A DNA stretch of 64,000 nucleotides from Luzula sylvatica (GCA_946800325.1 OX326961.1:46773415-46837414); one strand, 5' to 3'; positions 21,958 through 34,035 are shown, counted from the first letter of the stretch. Notes: generated from the letters alone by a model not told the origin. A program made the numbers and translations.

Positions 21958-23545
21958 TGATGAACGGGTTTTTGTCGTGTAAAATATCGTTGTGTTAAAA
22001 ACCCCGAACAATCAACAAAATTTGTAATCTAAGTTTGTACAGTGGCAAATGTATAGATTCGTTCCACGGGGAGCAATTGCGTCAAAATTTGGATCAAAAT
22101 GGATGAGAAATAACGAAGAAAATTCACAGAAGATAGTCCGTTACAACGGAAGTAAGTTCCGTTACAACGCACTTGAGTGAATTTTCTGGCGCTAGTGTGA
22201 GATGACGTCCGTTACAACGGATGAAACTCCGTTATAACGCACTAAACTAGTCCGTTATAACGAACAGTGGTTGCGTTGCAACGGATTGGTTAATCCGTTA
22301 CAACGTACCTCAACTTCCGTTACAACGCACTAGTATTGAACTATTTGAGTGGAAATCCTGGTTAGTCCGTTACAACGCAATTTAGTTGCGTTACAACGGA
22401 GTACCAACAGACTGAAAGTCAGGTACAAACCGTTGAGTCCGTTATAACGCAGTTCAAGTTCCGTTATAACGGAATTATTTCTGGAATTCTGGTTTGAGTT
22501 TTGATTTGAGACTTGAATTAAAGGGTTGATTTAAGATTGAATTAAGTGAGATTAAACTGAGTTTTAAGGCAGAAATTGAGAGCAAAAACTTAAGTAAAAG
22601 AACAAGTTTTAGAACAAAGATTCGATTCAAGTAAACAAGAAACTAAAGATTCATTAAACCGAGAATTCTTTACACAACAAAATCCAATCAAACAACAATT
22701 AATCAAGTAATTGAAAAGGAATACACCTAGTTGAGAAAGCCTCGAAGTGAAGCTCCTTGTCTCCTTGTCTCGCACCGAAAGATCCTTGCTTCTTGTCTCG
22801 AGAGTGATGGATTGTACCGAAAGGATGAAGCTCCCTTGTCTCGGATCGCAATCACTTCGAAGAAACGTGGATCGAGTCACGACACTTCTTCTCAAATCCA
22901 CCGTAGGGAATACCTCCTTGTCACGGCCCGATCTTCGAAGGATGAGAAGGATTCGTCGAAGGGATGAGCTCCCTTGTCTCGACTCGTCCTTGAGAGATTT
23001 TTCTTGATTGATCTTGAAGTATCTTGAAGGTTCTTGATTGTGCTTGGAAAAGACAGAGAGAGAGAGAGCGAGAGTGAGTGTAAAAAGGGTAAAAAGAGCG
23101 TCCCTAACTTGTGGCCCTTGTGGTCATATTTATAGTACTCATGGAGTCTTCTTATTGGCCACGAGTTGATGGAAAGGATTGGGGGTAAGGAGGTAATTCC
23201 CACCAAAGGTAGGTGGGCAGGATAAGGGCTAAGGATTGAGTGGTTTTCGTGTAGACTTTTGTGTAAGTTTCTATCATGATAATTATTTGCCTCCCGTCTC
23301 ATTCATGTACCGAATATATCGGTGTAATATACCGTTTTCACTCCTCTTGACGTGTTGGAGACAACTACACTCTCCAAATTCCCAGAAATTCCTTCTAATT
23401 CCTGTGATTAAGCAATAAAACACACTTAGTGAAGAAATATTCATGTTATCTCAAATATGATTAATAAAGTATATAGAATTGTTCTTCACGAGGGCTAAAA
23501 TCCCCAAATTAAGTATTAAATTTGTGCCTTATTTGCCTCACATCA
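21958..23545 (-). mobile_element. Solo LTR nested antisense in LINE ORF2 (unit 2)
   Basis: Copy of 8698-10,287, two bases shorter in the GA run; CAACA duplication at 21,953-21,957 and 23,546-23,550. It carries the same 14-mer array at 22,136-22,475. A handful of substitutions near 22,881, 22,901, 23,514 and 23,527. Confidence 0.88.
22136..22475. repeat. Array of 12 near-palindromic 14-mers (unit 2)
   Basis: Same twelve sites as at 8876-9215, with no change seen. Confidence 0.85.
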
Positions 23546-23550
23546 CAACA

Positions 23551-24606
23551 CAAGCACATTGATGGACCTAGTGAACCCTTTTACCGATGAGGAAATTCGA
23601 CAGACTATCATGAACATGAAAAAAGGAAAATCGGTGGGACCCGAAGATGAACATGAAAAAAAGAAAATCGGTGGGACCCGAAGGATTCCCAATAGAGTTC
23701 TACCAAAGTTTTTTCGAAATAATAGAACCAAAACTCAAAGGCTTATTCGACAGTTTCTACAATCATACCTTGGTTCTAGATTCCATCAACGACGCAATAA
23801 TAACCTTAATTCCAAAAAAAGAGGAAGCCATAGAAAGGAAAGATTTTCGCCCAATTAATGTCATAAACACGATTGGAAAAAAATTCTCGAAGAGTTTGGC
23901 TGCGAGATTGCAACCCAAAATGGAGAGTCTTATTCATCGCGACCAAGCCGCTTTCATAAAAAATAGATCCATTGGTGAAGTCTTTCCCTCGGCACGAGAA
24001 TTACTTAGTGCGGCACACAAAAGGAAAATACCGATGATCATGCTCAAACTAGATTTCTTCAAAGCTTTCGACACAATCTCATGGGACTACATCCAAAACC
24101 TCCTCACGGCTCGGGGTTTTTCGGCAAAATGGTCAAGGTGGGTAAAGGAGTTGTTAAGCTCGGCAACATCAAAGGTGAAAATAAACGGAAAAATAGGGAA
24201 AAAATTTAAACACAAACGTGGAGTAAGACAAGGGGATCCCTTATCACCGATGCTTTTCGACTTGGTGGCCGACTCGCTACAAACTTTCCTCCAAAAAACA
24301 AACCACCTAATGGCATCACCGGTCAAGTTTGCAACAAGGGCTCTCCAATACGCCGACGACACTATCCTCTTCGTCGAGGCGCACCCGATCAACCTCAAGG
24401 TACTAACACACATTCTAATTCTCTTTCAACGGATTTCGGGACTTACAATAAATTGGGACAAAACCGTCTTTGTTCCAATAGCCATACCGGAGTCTCTATA
24501 TGTGACATTAGAGAGAATACTACATTGCACGAGAACAACACTACCAATTTTTTACCTCGGCATGCCTTTGAACACAAAAAAAACCAAGGAAACTTTGCCA
24601 AAATAG
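23551..24606 (+). pseudogene. LINE ORF2, reverse transcriptase domain (unit 2)
   Basis: Same RT blocks including YADD and the frameshifting 37-bp duplication. After YLGMPLNTKKTKE the reading enters sequence brought in by the 333-bp deletion and stops at TAG 24,604-24,606. Confidence 0.92.
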
Positions 24607-25284
24607 TGATGGAATGTGGGCGACCACCATTAAAAATATTTACGGTATCGAACACGCTTCCGAATTGGAAAACGTAGCAAGCAAGCACCCCTCCTACTTC
24701 ATCAAAGACCTCCGTGCACTTCTCTCACAATTTCGAATCGCATACGAATTCGACCCGACAACGAACCAACATGCATGGATGGGCAAACCGAATATTTTCT
24801 CCACGGCCGCAACATACAAGCTCCTAATAAATCCGGGAATGATAAGCGAGTGGAACACCACCGTATGGAAAACAAAAGCGCCCGTCAAAACAAGATTCTT
24901 TACATGGTTGGCTCTCAACGAAAGAATTTTAACGGGTGATATATTGAAAAAAAGGAATTGGCCACGGCGACGACGTGCAAAAATTGCAACAACAACGTCG
25001 AAGAATCGGCGACACACTTATTCATCAATTGCACATACGCAAAAAGTGTTTGGCGGGGAGTTGGTCGCATCCTAGGAGTCACTTTTAAGGCTCGCAACAA
25101 CTTGCCGAAATTTTGGATACACAATCGGCAAAAATACTCCAAAGAAAAAGGGGACGAAATCGACACCTTCTTCGTCGCAACTCTTTGGACTATTTGGAAA
25201 GAGCGAAATGACCGGATTTTCAACCAAAACAACTCGCCACCATCCACGACGATAGCGAAGATTGTGTACGAGGCAAGAAAATGA
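24607..25284 (+). pseudogene. LINE ORF2, C-terminal remainder after 333-bp deletion (unit 2)
   Basis: The block holding QARLSGWKGKCLSLGG and VLNAVPTYFMQCF (unit 1, 11,340-11,660) is missing. The rest, including CKNCNNNVEESATHLFINC, matches unit 1. Confidence 0.88.
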
Positions 25285-25471
25285 AAGCTTCATTGCTAGT
25301 TTCCGACTTAAGAAATAGTTTTTCTTACTTCTCAATTTTTACATTTTTAGGTTCTCTTAAAGTTTTTTTTTACATTATCATGTAAAATCAAAATGATGTA
25401 TTAAACTTGCGCTAATATATCAAAAAGAAGTTTCCCTTCTAATTTTTCAAAAAAAAAAAAAAAAATATCAT

Positions 25472-25706
25472 TAAAACTGAATAACGAGATCCATCGTTTG
25501 ACTGCCACAACGAAAACAAGCTGAAGAAGAAAAAAAACACTCCCAAATCAAAACTACCAATTCAAAATAAAACACCCAAATCAAAACCACCAATACAAAA
25601 ACAGAAGTCACTTGAATATGGAACATCCAATTATTTATCACGAATTAGCCAATAATTACGAATGAAGCTCTTCTCGAGAGGCCACCTCATCCATCTTGCA
25701 CCCAAG
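25472..25706. other. 3' flank of NAS copy 3
   Basis: Same as 12,546-12,780: the relict C-terminal codons followed by A-rich flank. Confidence 0.75.
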
Positions 25707-26633
25707 CTATCCATTCACCTTCAGTTCAGATAGTTTACCTGCCAGAGCCACGTGGGACGTACCTTGGTCATGACCTTGGACGTCCACGTCTTCGCTCTTC
25801 TGTGCCGGTTTTCTCGCGACGATCACGGAATTGATGACATCATCAGAAGGGTGATATTCCGACAACACATCGAATTTCAGACCTTCATTCCTCACCACCG
25901 GGTACAAAAACCCGCGTGCACCCTGAGCACTGCGTATCACAAGCACCGAATTGGGGGCCATGTACTTGAACAGATGATCGAGAACCTCCGCTTTCTTTTC
26001 TTCCTCTACCCCCACCAATGCAGCGAGAAAAACCACGTCGTACGATGCCAGCTCTTCTTTCAAATCCAGGACATCAGATGTAATGAACTCTATTCGTCCT
26101 GCCACATCAACGCCGGGTTTGACGAGCTTGCATGCACGGTCTGTGGCTGATTCGTCTATATCATACCCGTGAAGCGTAGCATATTTCATGTGATTCATGC
26201 AGAGGACTAACAGGCTGAGGGGAAGAGGACCGGAACCTATAAAGGCGACACGTTTCAGAGAGACTTGTACATCCCGTGGAAGGAGCTCGTACTCTACCTT
26301 GCTTAATTTGAGATAATTTCCATAGTATGGAAAGACCCATAAGTAGTCTAATGGGTTTTCAAATGTGGATAATATATCCGAGTAAAAGCTCTCCAACAGA
26401 CCTTCAGCATCGCTGCAAATGGACATTAAATGTTTGCGCATTATTTTGTCATCAGGGGTGAGTTCCGAGACGTCAATGGAAGAAGGAGGGATGCATGCTT
26501 CGACGAGCTCGGTGAAGAGGGTGTTGACATGATGGGAAGGTTTCAGACAAGGAAGGGAGGATAATTGTTTATAGATATACCGGATTGTCTCAACTAATAT
26601 GGCTTGTTCTTCTTGTTGGTTTAGATCTGCCAT
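25707..26633 (-). CDS. NAS: Nicotianamine synthase, copy 3 (308 aa, C-terminally truncated)
   Basis: Complete intronless NAS, ATG at 26,633. From residue 62 to the stop it matches copy 2 exactly as far as I checked, including the premature TAG at 25,707-25,709. Upstream of 26,450 it differs: PDD for PED near residue 61, TLF for TFF near 39, and then a diverged promoter. The gene is therefore a mosaic: an older 5' end joined to a 3' end shared with the recent repeats. All core motifs (FPYYGNYLKL, GSGPLPLSL, VVFLAALVG, YHPSDDVINSV) are intact, so it should be active. Its promoter is the older type, so expression may differ from copies 1 and 2. Confidence 0.96.
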   Translation of the reverse strand: MADLNQQEEQAILVETIRYIYKQLSSLPCLKPSHHVNTLFTELVEACIPPSSIDVSELTPDDKIMRKHLMSICSDAEGLLESFYSDILSTFENPLDYLWVFPYYGNYLKLSKVEYELLPRDVQVSLKRVAFIGSGPLPLSLLVLCMNHMKYATLHGYDIDESATDRACKLVKPGVDVAGRIEFITSDVLDLKEELASYDVVFLAALVGVEEEKKAEVLDHLFKYMAPNSVLVIRSAQGARGFLYPVVRNEGLKFDVLSEYHPSDDVINSVIVARKPAQKSEDVDVQGHDQGTSHVALAGKLSELKVNG

Positions 26634-26709
26634 GAATGAGTAGTTTTGGAGGAATTGCAACTTAAGTTGAGTGAGGCAATTTGGAGATCTGTTGGAAGGA
26701 GGAGGATGA

Positions 26710-26716
26710 ATTTATA
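26710..26716 (-). promoter_or_regulatory. TATA box of NAS copy 3
   Basis: TATAAAT, 77 bp upstream of the ATG. The leader is 3 bp shorter than in copies 1 and 2. Confidence 0.65.
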
Positions 26717-29254
26717 AGGGTCTCGAAGTGAGGACTTTTCTTCTGTCTCACCATGATATTTTCTATTCATGCTGTCATATTGTCATACGAAATTATGCTA
26801 TGTTAATTAATAATTATTAATAATTTAATTAATACGAAATTAACATCAAATTTACATGTAAACATGATTAATCAGTTTGTATCTTTTTTGGCTTGTTAAT
26901 TATTCACTAATTGAAATACGCATTGAGAATGAAAGATAGGAGTTGCGGGGTCAAGAAATTTTTTCCCGAACCTATTTATTAGCTATTGTTGTTGTTTTTT
27001 AAATCCCCAAATGAGTAAATTCGTATGAAACTTAAAATTGTGTATTTCAATTAAAAAGGTTATAAATTTAATAAACATTAAAAAAATCAGTAAATGAAGA
27101 AGATACGATGGACTGGAATCGATAATCTTTCATAATATATGTTTTTTTTATGTCTCATATCCAACCAACTGGTTCATTGATTCATTGATAAAATTAAATA
27201 AGAATGAATATTGAATATATAATTTTTATTTGTAAAATAAAATTGAATTAGATATAACATTTCAAATTTGGATAATGAGTATTATATGATTAGGAATAGT
27301 GCACCTAAGTACACGGAAGGATTCAATTTGTCAATATCACAATAAGGGAGGAAATATATTACAATAAGGGAGGTGAGTTTTTCTTATGAAAGAGTAAGAT
27401 ATGTATATCCAACATTACTTTTCAAAGTCTATAATTAGTTCTAGTATTATTATTTCTTAATTTTTGTTGACAACTTATAAAAATATTCATTTAATTGTAA
27501 ATTAAGAGGATATTCGTGCTCACAAATCGTGCAATTTTAAAACTTGGGTATGTAATCAAATTTTTCCAAATCAGCACTAAAATAATAAGCAATCTTTTTT
27601 TTTTTCTCTTTTAGAAGAATTCAAGTTTTTTCCATGATATTAAGTGCTAAAGAAAATACAGATTAAATGTTAAAATACAGATTAAATATTTTGATAATAA
27701 ACGATGACAAGTTAAGCACCGTGCTACATATTTCTAAATATGTTGTTAATTATTAAACCTAATTATTATAACAAAAGGATTACACACACATATAATTAAT
27801 CTACAGAAATAGTCCCAAATGAGTTTGTAATGAAAATTTTATGAGTAAATTTACTCATCAGACTGCTTCTTCTGTTGATTAATTATGAGTTGTAGACTTT
27901 TTGTCATCATAATATATTTTTAAAATCTAAATATGTAAGTATTTCATATTTTTCAGGAAAAAAATTCATATACCATATTATCCTATTTGCATTTATTATA
28001 TTAGGTATATTCGTAAAAATACATTCTAAACATATTTTATTCTTCATATATCGTAATACATAATCCATATTCACATATTTAATCCAGAAAAATAGTTTGG
28101 AGAAACTGTGTTGATACAAAGTTCAATACGAAGAAAATTTTCAAACATTTATATGCGAATATTTTAACAAAATAAGTATTAATGTTCGCCGAAACTTCTC
28201 CCGAGACAAAACTTGATATAAAATTCGATCCCAAGTTGTCGGCTAAGTTCGAATACATACTTTCGTCATCGTGATCGAAACCAATGAACCAAAGTTAAAT
28301 TTGAGATATAACTTGATATTGTCGGCCTATGTCAGGAAATTAAATCGTTTTTGCAATTCTTAAGAGATTTTTTTATACTTTTCTTAATTTCTTAGAAAAT
28401 GTTTCTAAATACTTTTCTCAATTTAATAGAAAGAACATTTTTTAAATACTTTTCTCTATTTCTTAAAAAATGAATTTAAATACTTTACTAAATTTCATAG
28501 AAAATTATTTTGTAGTATTTTTTCCCAAATTTTGTTAATCAATATTATCTGTAAATCCCTTCCTGAAATTTGTTACAATTTTTTTAATAAATACTTCCCA
28601 AAAAAAATTTAGCACATTTTTGTACACAAAATTCTTAGAAATATATTTTTTTAAAACTTTTCATAAATTTCTTACAAAAATATTATTTAAATAATTTCCT
28701 CAATTTTTTAGAAAAATTTAAAATTATTTATGGGAATTTTTTTGCTTACAGGCTAATTTAGTTTGATATTAACCAAACTAGACTAACTAGTTTGAAAATA
28801 CAAAAAAATAACATTCTCGACTTTGTCAAATTTACTTTTCTTTCATATTTTACCCCGTATTACACCATTATATGTACCTAACATTTATATTATTAAAAAA
28901 AAATCAAAAAAAATACTGTATTTCATTATTAAATCTTTGAAAATCATATTTTCTTTATAAAAATGTGTGCCTATTAAAAATATTCATACTTTATAAAATG
29001 TTTTATAGAATAAAAATCATATATTCAAAAATATTATGTAGAAGAATTATTACCAGTTAAGTATAAGATTATATTCTCACTTGTTAATTTGAAAAATCAT
29101 ATTATAATTTTTCTAATACTTTTTTTACAATATTTCTTAAATTTTCTAAAGCATAATTAATATTTTAAAATAATTTATATTATTTTTACAATTTTTGAAA
29201 ATATTGCAAAAACGAATTATATTTTAAAAGAACAATATTTATTTATAATACTTG
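26717..29254. other. Diverged upstream region of NAS copy 3
   Basis: Collinear with 534-2860 but with many substitutions and small indels, so much older than the unit 1/unit 2 split. It includes the ~35-bp tandem repeat (about 28,370-28,710). No gene seen. Confidence 0.8.
28370..28710. repeat. Degenerate ~35-bp tandem repeat upstream of NAS copy 3
   Basis: Diverged copy of the array at 2219-2580, with the same TAAATACTTTTCTC-type blocks. Confidence 0.7.
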
Positions 29255-30240
29255 ATCATTGATTGTTGTGCGTGTGTAGCACAATACTTTAATGTGGGTA
29301 GCACAAAAATTATTATTGGATATTGTCATTTGTGTGAAGCACGACAATCGATGTAAGTCGCCTAGGGGTGTCAATGGTGTGGATATTGCCCGAACCGACC
29401 CGAACCGTATCCGAAAAAATATCCGGATCCGAAAAAAAATAACCGGATCCATTCGGATCTGGGTCAAAACCATATCCATATTTTCGGATCCGGATTCGTA
29501 TCTGGTACGTTATTTTCAGTCGGATCCGGATCCGAATAAATTTTGAAATACCATGCAAAAAAAATTAATTGGATTCTTGTTTTTATTGGATTCGGATCTT
29601 GTACGTTTTTTTTATTTAATTGGATTCTTGTTTTTACTTTGGATAAATATACCATGCAAAAAAAATTAAAATCTTTTTTATTTTCCTCTAATTAATAATT
29701 ACCACTGTAATCTTAAAAATAAACTGTATCCGTTTTTTTATAGAATTTTTATTTTTTTATATTTCAATATCGTAATATCCGTTTTAATATCCGAATATAA
29801 ACCGTATCCGTATCCGTATCCGACAATATCCGAACCGTATCCGTATCCGTTTAGTATCCGAACCGTATCCGGATCCGAGTAATTCCGTATCCCAAAAAAA
29901 ATATGGATATGGATCTGGTTCAACCACTATCCGAACCATTGACACCCCTAAAGTCACCAAGATTGAAAAAAAAATCCACAAGAAAGATATATCACTTAGG
30001 TTTCTCGATGAGTCGATTAAGGAAATATATGAGGAGAGTCAATGATATTAAAAATTAATATCGATTATATTTGTTAATTCGATTTGGTATCGGGAATAAG
30101 TATAGTCAATCAAAATATAAAAATGACTATTATCGTGTTTTTTCGTTGACATATATCGCACACAAAAGAACTAGTAACCAATATTTGAGATGGATATTAT
30201 GATAACACTTATTTTTCATTTTAACATTGGTAGTCTTGGG
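29255..30240 (+). mobile_element. Copia 3' internal remnant split by a hAT element
   Basis: 29,255-29,362 and 29,951-30,240 together match the Copia 3' internal region at 36,500-36,900. Shared marks include GTGTAGCACAATACTT, the block ending CGATGAGTCGATTAA, and AGAACTAGTAACC. The hAT element at 29,363 interrupts it. Confidence 0.65.
29363..29950. mobile_element. Non-autonomous hAT element with GGATCCG/TATCCG body
   Basis: 588 bp with 15-bp perfect inverted ends TAGGGGTGTCAATGG / CCATTGACACCCCTA. The 8-bp duplication AAGTCGCC/AAGTCACC (29,355-29,362 and 29,951-29,958) has one mismatch. The body is short-period repeats (CCGTATCCG, GGATCCG) around an AT-rich centre. No transposase. Confidence 0.9.
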
Positions 30241-30744
30241 TCTCGCGGTTAGATATACAACGGAAATAATAAAAAGGAAAATATTATTTGTTATATTTTC
30301 GAATCACGTTTGATTCAGTGATGACAAAAACCGACACGACGTGTCTACTTCTTGCATTCCGTCTAGTCGTCAAACCCGATCACGTCTAACTCCGAAATTC
30401 GAAGTCTTTACTCGTATTCACAGCACTCGTCTTGAAAGAGAACGATCGTCTCGTACTATCGAAATGCCGGTCGACTCAAATCAACTTCTCTAATTAATCC
30501 CTCAAATAAAATGGATGTATGTGTTTTGCCTTAATTCCTTGGCGGCTCCGTATATTTCTTCACTTCACGCATACATATGTTTTCTCCAATTAAAATGGGC
30601 TCAGCCCAAATGAAAATCTTTAAAGTCCACGCTACATTTATATTTATTGAATTAAATGTGTATATCACATGGGTATACATGTGTGTGATATAAATGGAAA
30701 TACGATGTGTATGTAATGTATACACATATTTATTTCACATTTCT

Positions 30745-30746
<2 letters not shown>
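30241..30746. other. Unclassified intergenic sequence
   Basis: No gene seen. 30,300-30,480 is less AT-rich and could be retroelement LTR or leader sequence, but I found no termini. Confidence 0.5.

Positions 30747-30784
<38 letters not shown>
30747..30784. repeat. (CA)n microsatellite
   Basis: Nineteen uninterrupted CA units directly before the MITE at 30,788. Confidence 0.9.
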
Positions 30785-30787
<3 letters not shown>

Positions 30788-31095
30788 CAGTGTTTTAAAT
30801 AGCGGCGTTTCAGCGGCGCTATAGCGGATTTTAGGAGGTAAATGCTGCATCGCTTCGGAATTTAGATCTATAGCATTTTGTTCCGCTGCAACGCTATAGC
30901 GGACTGCTATAACATAGAGCGTTCAAATATAGCGGCCGTAGCGGCGCTATAGCGTGCTTATTATTATTATTATTTTTGTTGTTGTTATTATTATTATTAT
31001 TATTATTAAATCATAATAATGTTAAATCTAATAATAACAATAGTAATAATAAAAATATAATAAAATAATAATAGTAATAATAATAGTAATAGTAC

Positions 31096-31129
<34 letters not shown>

Positions 31130-31389
31130 TATTATTATTATTATTATTATTGATATTGTTATTAAATAATAATAACAATAATAATAATCATTATTATCAT
31201 TACACAATAATAATAATTATTATTGTTATTATTATTATGTGTATTAAATAATAATAATTAATATTATTATTATACAATAATAATTATTGTTATTAAATAA
31301 TAATAATTAATATTATTATTATACAATAATAATTATTGTTATTAAATAATAATAACAATTATTAATTATTATTATTATTATTATTATTA

Positions 31390-31420
<31 letters not shown>

Positions 31421-31766
31421 AGGAAGAATAAGATCCACAACAACTATTATTAGCATTATTATAATTACAAACAACATGATAATAAAATAAAAATAAAAGT
31501 AATAATAATAATAATATATTTTTCTTAGAGATGAATTTTTAATTTATGTTAGTTTGTGAGGTCGATATAAATAAGCATTTGATATAATTTTGTTTATAAT
31601 ATTGGGCCGCTAAATTATATTTATATGCATATTTAGTATTATAAAAATAATAATTTTGATCAAACTCCGCTGCGATGGTGAAGCGGCGTTATATCGCCCG
31701 CTAACGCTAACCGCTAAATTAAATGTCAGAAACGCTGCGTGCCGCTACACGCTATTTAAAACATTG
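30788..31766. mobile_element. Non-autonomous DNA transposon (hAT-like) with GCGGCG ends and an ATT core
   Basis: 979 bp with inverted ends CAGTGTTTTAAATAGCG / CGCTATTTAAAACATTG (one mismatch). The subterminal parts repeat AGCGGCGCTATAGCGG-type blocks. The centre (about 30,959-31,420) is ATT/ATA microsatellite. The flanks are AT-rich (ACACATAT / ATATATAT), so the duplication is only suggestive. No transposase seen. Confidence 0.75.
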
Positions 31767-31876
31767 ATATATATATATATATAATTTATTTCTTTTATGT
31801 ATGTATTAAATAATATGTACATTATATATACATATTATTTATTGTTCATTATTTTCATATATTTTAATCCTTCAAT

Positions 31877-32488
31877 CACTACAACATTTTAGACTTATTA
31901 GGACGGTCAAAACCGACCCAACCTAAACGCTATTGGAGAGAAAAGATGAAGAAGATGAACTCTCGGCACAAACTCACATTCGGAGAAAAAAGAACTCAAC
32001 TCGCAGGAACAACACACTCGCAAGGGAAAAGAATTTGAGAGAGAGAAAGTGATGTGGGAGAGGGGAAAAGAGCTGAATTTGGGTGAGGGTTTGTGAAAAA
32101 GGGGGGGAAAAGAGCGTGGGGGATAGAGAGAATTCTTTTGGAGCGGGCTGTTACAATAGCCATGTTGGGGCGGTGTGGTGTGTAGGGGCGGGGAGATCAT
32201 AGCGTTTGGGGCGGTGTCAGTAGTAGGGGCGGGCAGTTACAACAGCTATTGGGGCGGTGGGGACCGTTGGGGCGAGCTGTTACAAGATTGTTGGGTCAGT
32301 TAGAAGCTTTGGGGCGGGTCATCCCAAATATTAAATCTGACACGGGCAATTTTTGTAACGGGAAGACTCTAAACTGGCCGACCCAATGCGGGCCGACCCA
32401 TCTTTTCTTGCCTTGTAGGGGCGGGCAGACCCTATTATGCCAACAATTTAGGGACGGACAGACCCTAAAAACCAATTATTTTGTAGTG
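31877..32488. mobile_element. Non-autonomous CACTA (CMC) element
   Basis: 612 bp starting CACTACAACATTTT and ending AATTATTTTGTAGTG, with a 3-bp duplication AAT on both sides (31,874-31,876 and 32,489-32,491). CACTA ends and a 3-bp duplication define the superfamily. The right half has eight or so GGGGCGG-type subterminal repeats, the usual transposase-binding layout. It is GC-richer than its surroundings. Frames within it are not protein-like. Confidence 0.88.
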
Positions 32489-32491
32489 AAT

Positions 32492-32991
32492 ATGTATATC
32501 ACGTATACATTATTATTTAGAAAATGTTGATTCGTCCAACATGATTAACACGTTGGTGTGACCTAATAGGTTCGTTTAATCCAGTAACGAATTAACTTAG
32601 TTCGTAGATCATAAGCGATCTCTTGTAAGATGTTATGATCACTCAAATTAAAACGAATGACTTGTGATCATTTTCCTAACAAAATAGTTTATTTGACTTA
32701 ATTCTTTTGTTATGCGATACTTGCTAATCACATATGAGCGTGGGCATGCATTTCCTCAGTCTCAATTCAACGGTGGTCAAAATCTCCCTCTGAGAAGGGA
32801 ACAAATCTCATCTTGGTTGCTCACATCTCTCGTCGTGTTTTAATTTATGTCTTTCAACACCCCCATCAGCCATCAATTATGACATCATGAAATGTATCAA
32901 GGCATCAAGCTCCACACACATGAATCCATGACAGCCTCATATTAACAAGATTTACCAGACTATATATTATGGGAACCGCTGACGACAATAA
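32492..32991. other. Unclassified intergenic sequence before Copia element
   Basis: No gene seen and no clear repeat ends. It may be older retroelement sequence, since it has balanced composition with no termini. Confidence 0.5.
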
Positions 32992-34034
32992 TGAAGGAAA
33001 TACAGTTTCAGGATCAATCGTAAAAGTGTACACGTGGATGAACGAATGTAAGCGTACATTCGTGGCCATATCTGTCAGTGGAAAAATCCGATTTGAATGG
33101 TTCAAATTGGGTTAGATAGATAATTGGATTATCTATAACCTTCATGTAGAAATATATTTCATATGAACGAAGTATCAGTGTCATTTATGTGAAATACCGA
33201 AAGGGTGCAACAGTATGACATACAGTTAGTAAAACAGTCATAACTTTTGCATACAAACTCCAATTGGGCTGGGCCAAATTGGGTGGAGTAGATAATAAGA
33301 TTATATACAACTGTCATGTTGGGTGATTTTCTGTCAGAGAAATTTATCAATTTCGTCTGGACAGAATACTGACCAGGTTCATGCAGTATTCTGTGTGAAA
33401 GGATGTATATTGGATATACATGCCTTTTGGCTAATCCTGATCCTATTAGATAATAAATAGGATATTTTCTCTCTTATCTAGACACTCTAATCTGTTGAAG
33501 CAACTGAATAGCAATTTCATTCCGAATATTAAAGAGAGACATATCTCTATTGAGTGAAAAGGTGCGAAAAGAGAGAAATCGAGAAAGGAGTTTCTCGAGT
33601 GGTAGAGAATCGATTAGATCGAGCAAGTTCGCCGGTGCATCGTCTAGGCAGGTGCATCCGCGACCGACGTCTTACAAATCACCGTGGATACAAGTAGAGG
33701 AGTGACGTTTGTGACTCTTCGATTGTGATCGACTCGAGTAAGAAAGACGGTGGAAACGCTTGGACGCACGAGGACGAAGTCGAGTGAACCGGCGTAGCAA
33801 ACGATTGGTGAAGGACGCATGGTATGGGACGCACGGATTGTCACCAACGTGACAGGAAATAGAAGGCGGCAATCAACCCTTCGCGTGCCATCAATTTGGC
33901 ACTGGTATAGATCTATCCTTCTATTCGCATCGTACCCTCGAAGTCGTGGCGTGATCTCGGAAATCGGGGAATCGGGGAATCACACCGGGTCTTCATTCCG
34001 CTGCGCGGGCCCGGAGTCGAGGATATTCCCATCA
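32992..34034 (+). repeat. 5' LTR of the Copia element
   Basis: 1,043 bp, TGAAGG to CCCATCA, ended by the adjacent primer-binding site. The 3' end was inferred from TGGTATCAGAGC one base later. Confidence 0.8.
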
Positions 34035-34035
34035 G

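Larger units (their letters stand above)
17668..25463 (+). mobile_element. L1-type LINE with nested solo LTR (unit 2)
   Basis: Duplicate of the LINE at 4408-12,537, flanked by AATATCAT at 17,660-17,667 and 25,464-25,471. It carries the same stops, 37-bp duplication and nested LTR, so all of these predate the unit duplication. Only a 333-bp deletion in ORF2 and scattered substitutions are private. Confidence 0.93.
13261..26186. repeat. Tandem NAS repeat, unit 2 (12,926 bp)
   Basis: Second copy of the 13-kb unit. It ends where the same sequence starts a third time at 26,187. The third repeat stays identical only to 26,450, inside the NAS coding region, and is clearly diverged beyond that. The last homogenisation or crossover therefore ended within the NAS gene. 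Confidence 0.97.

Noticed and set aside
31907..32200. 97-codon Pro/Ser-rich frame on the minus strand
   Set aside because: Inside the CACTA element; it reflects its CCGCCCC-type subterminal repeats.
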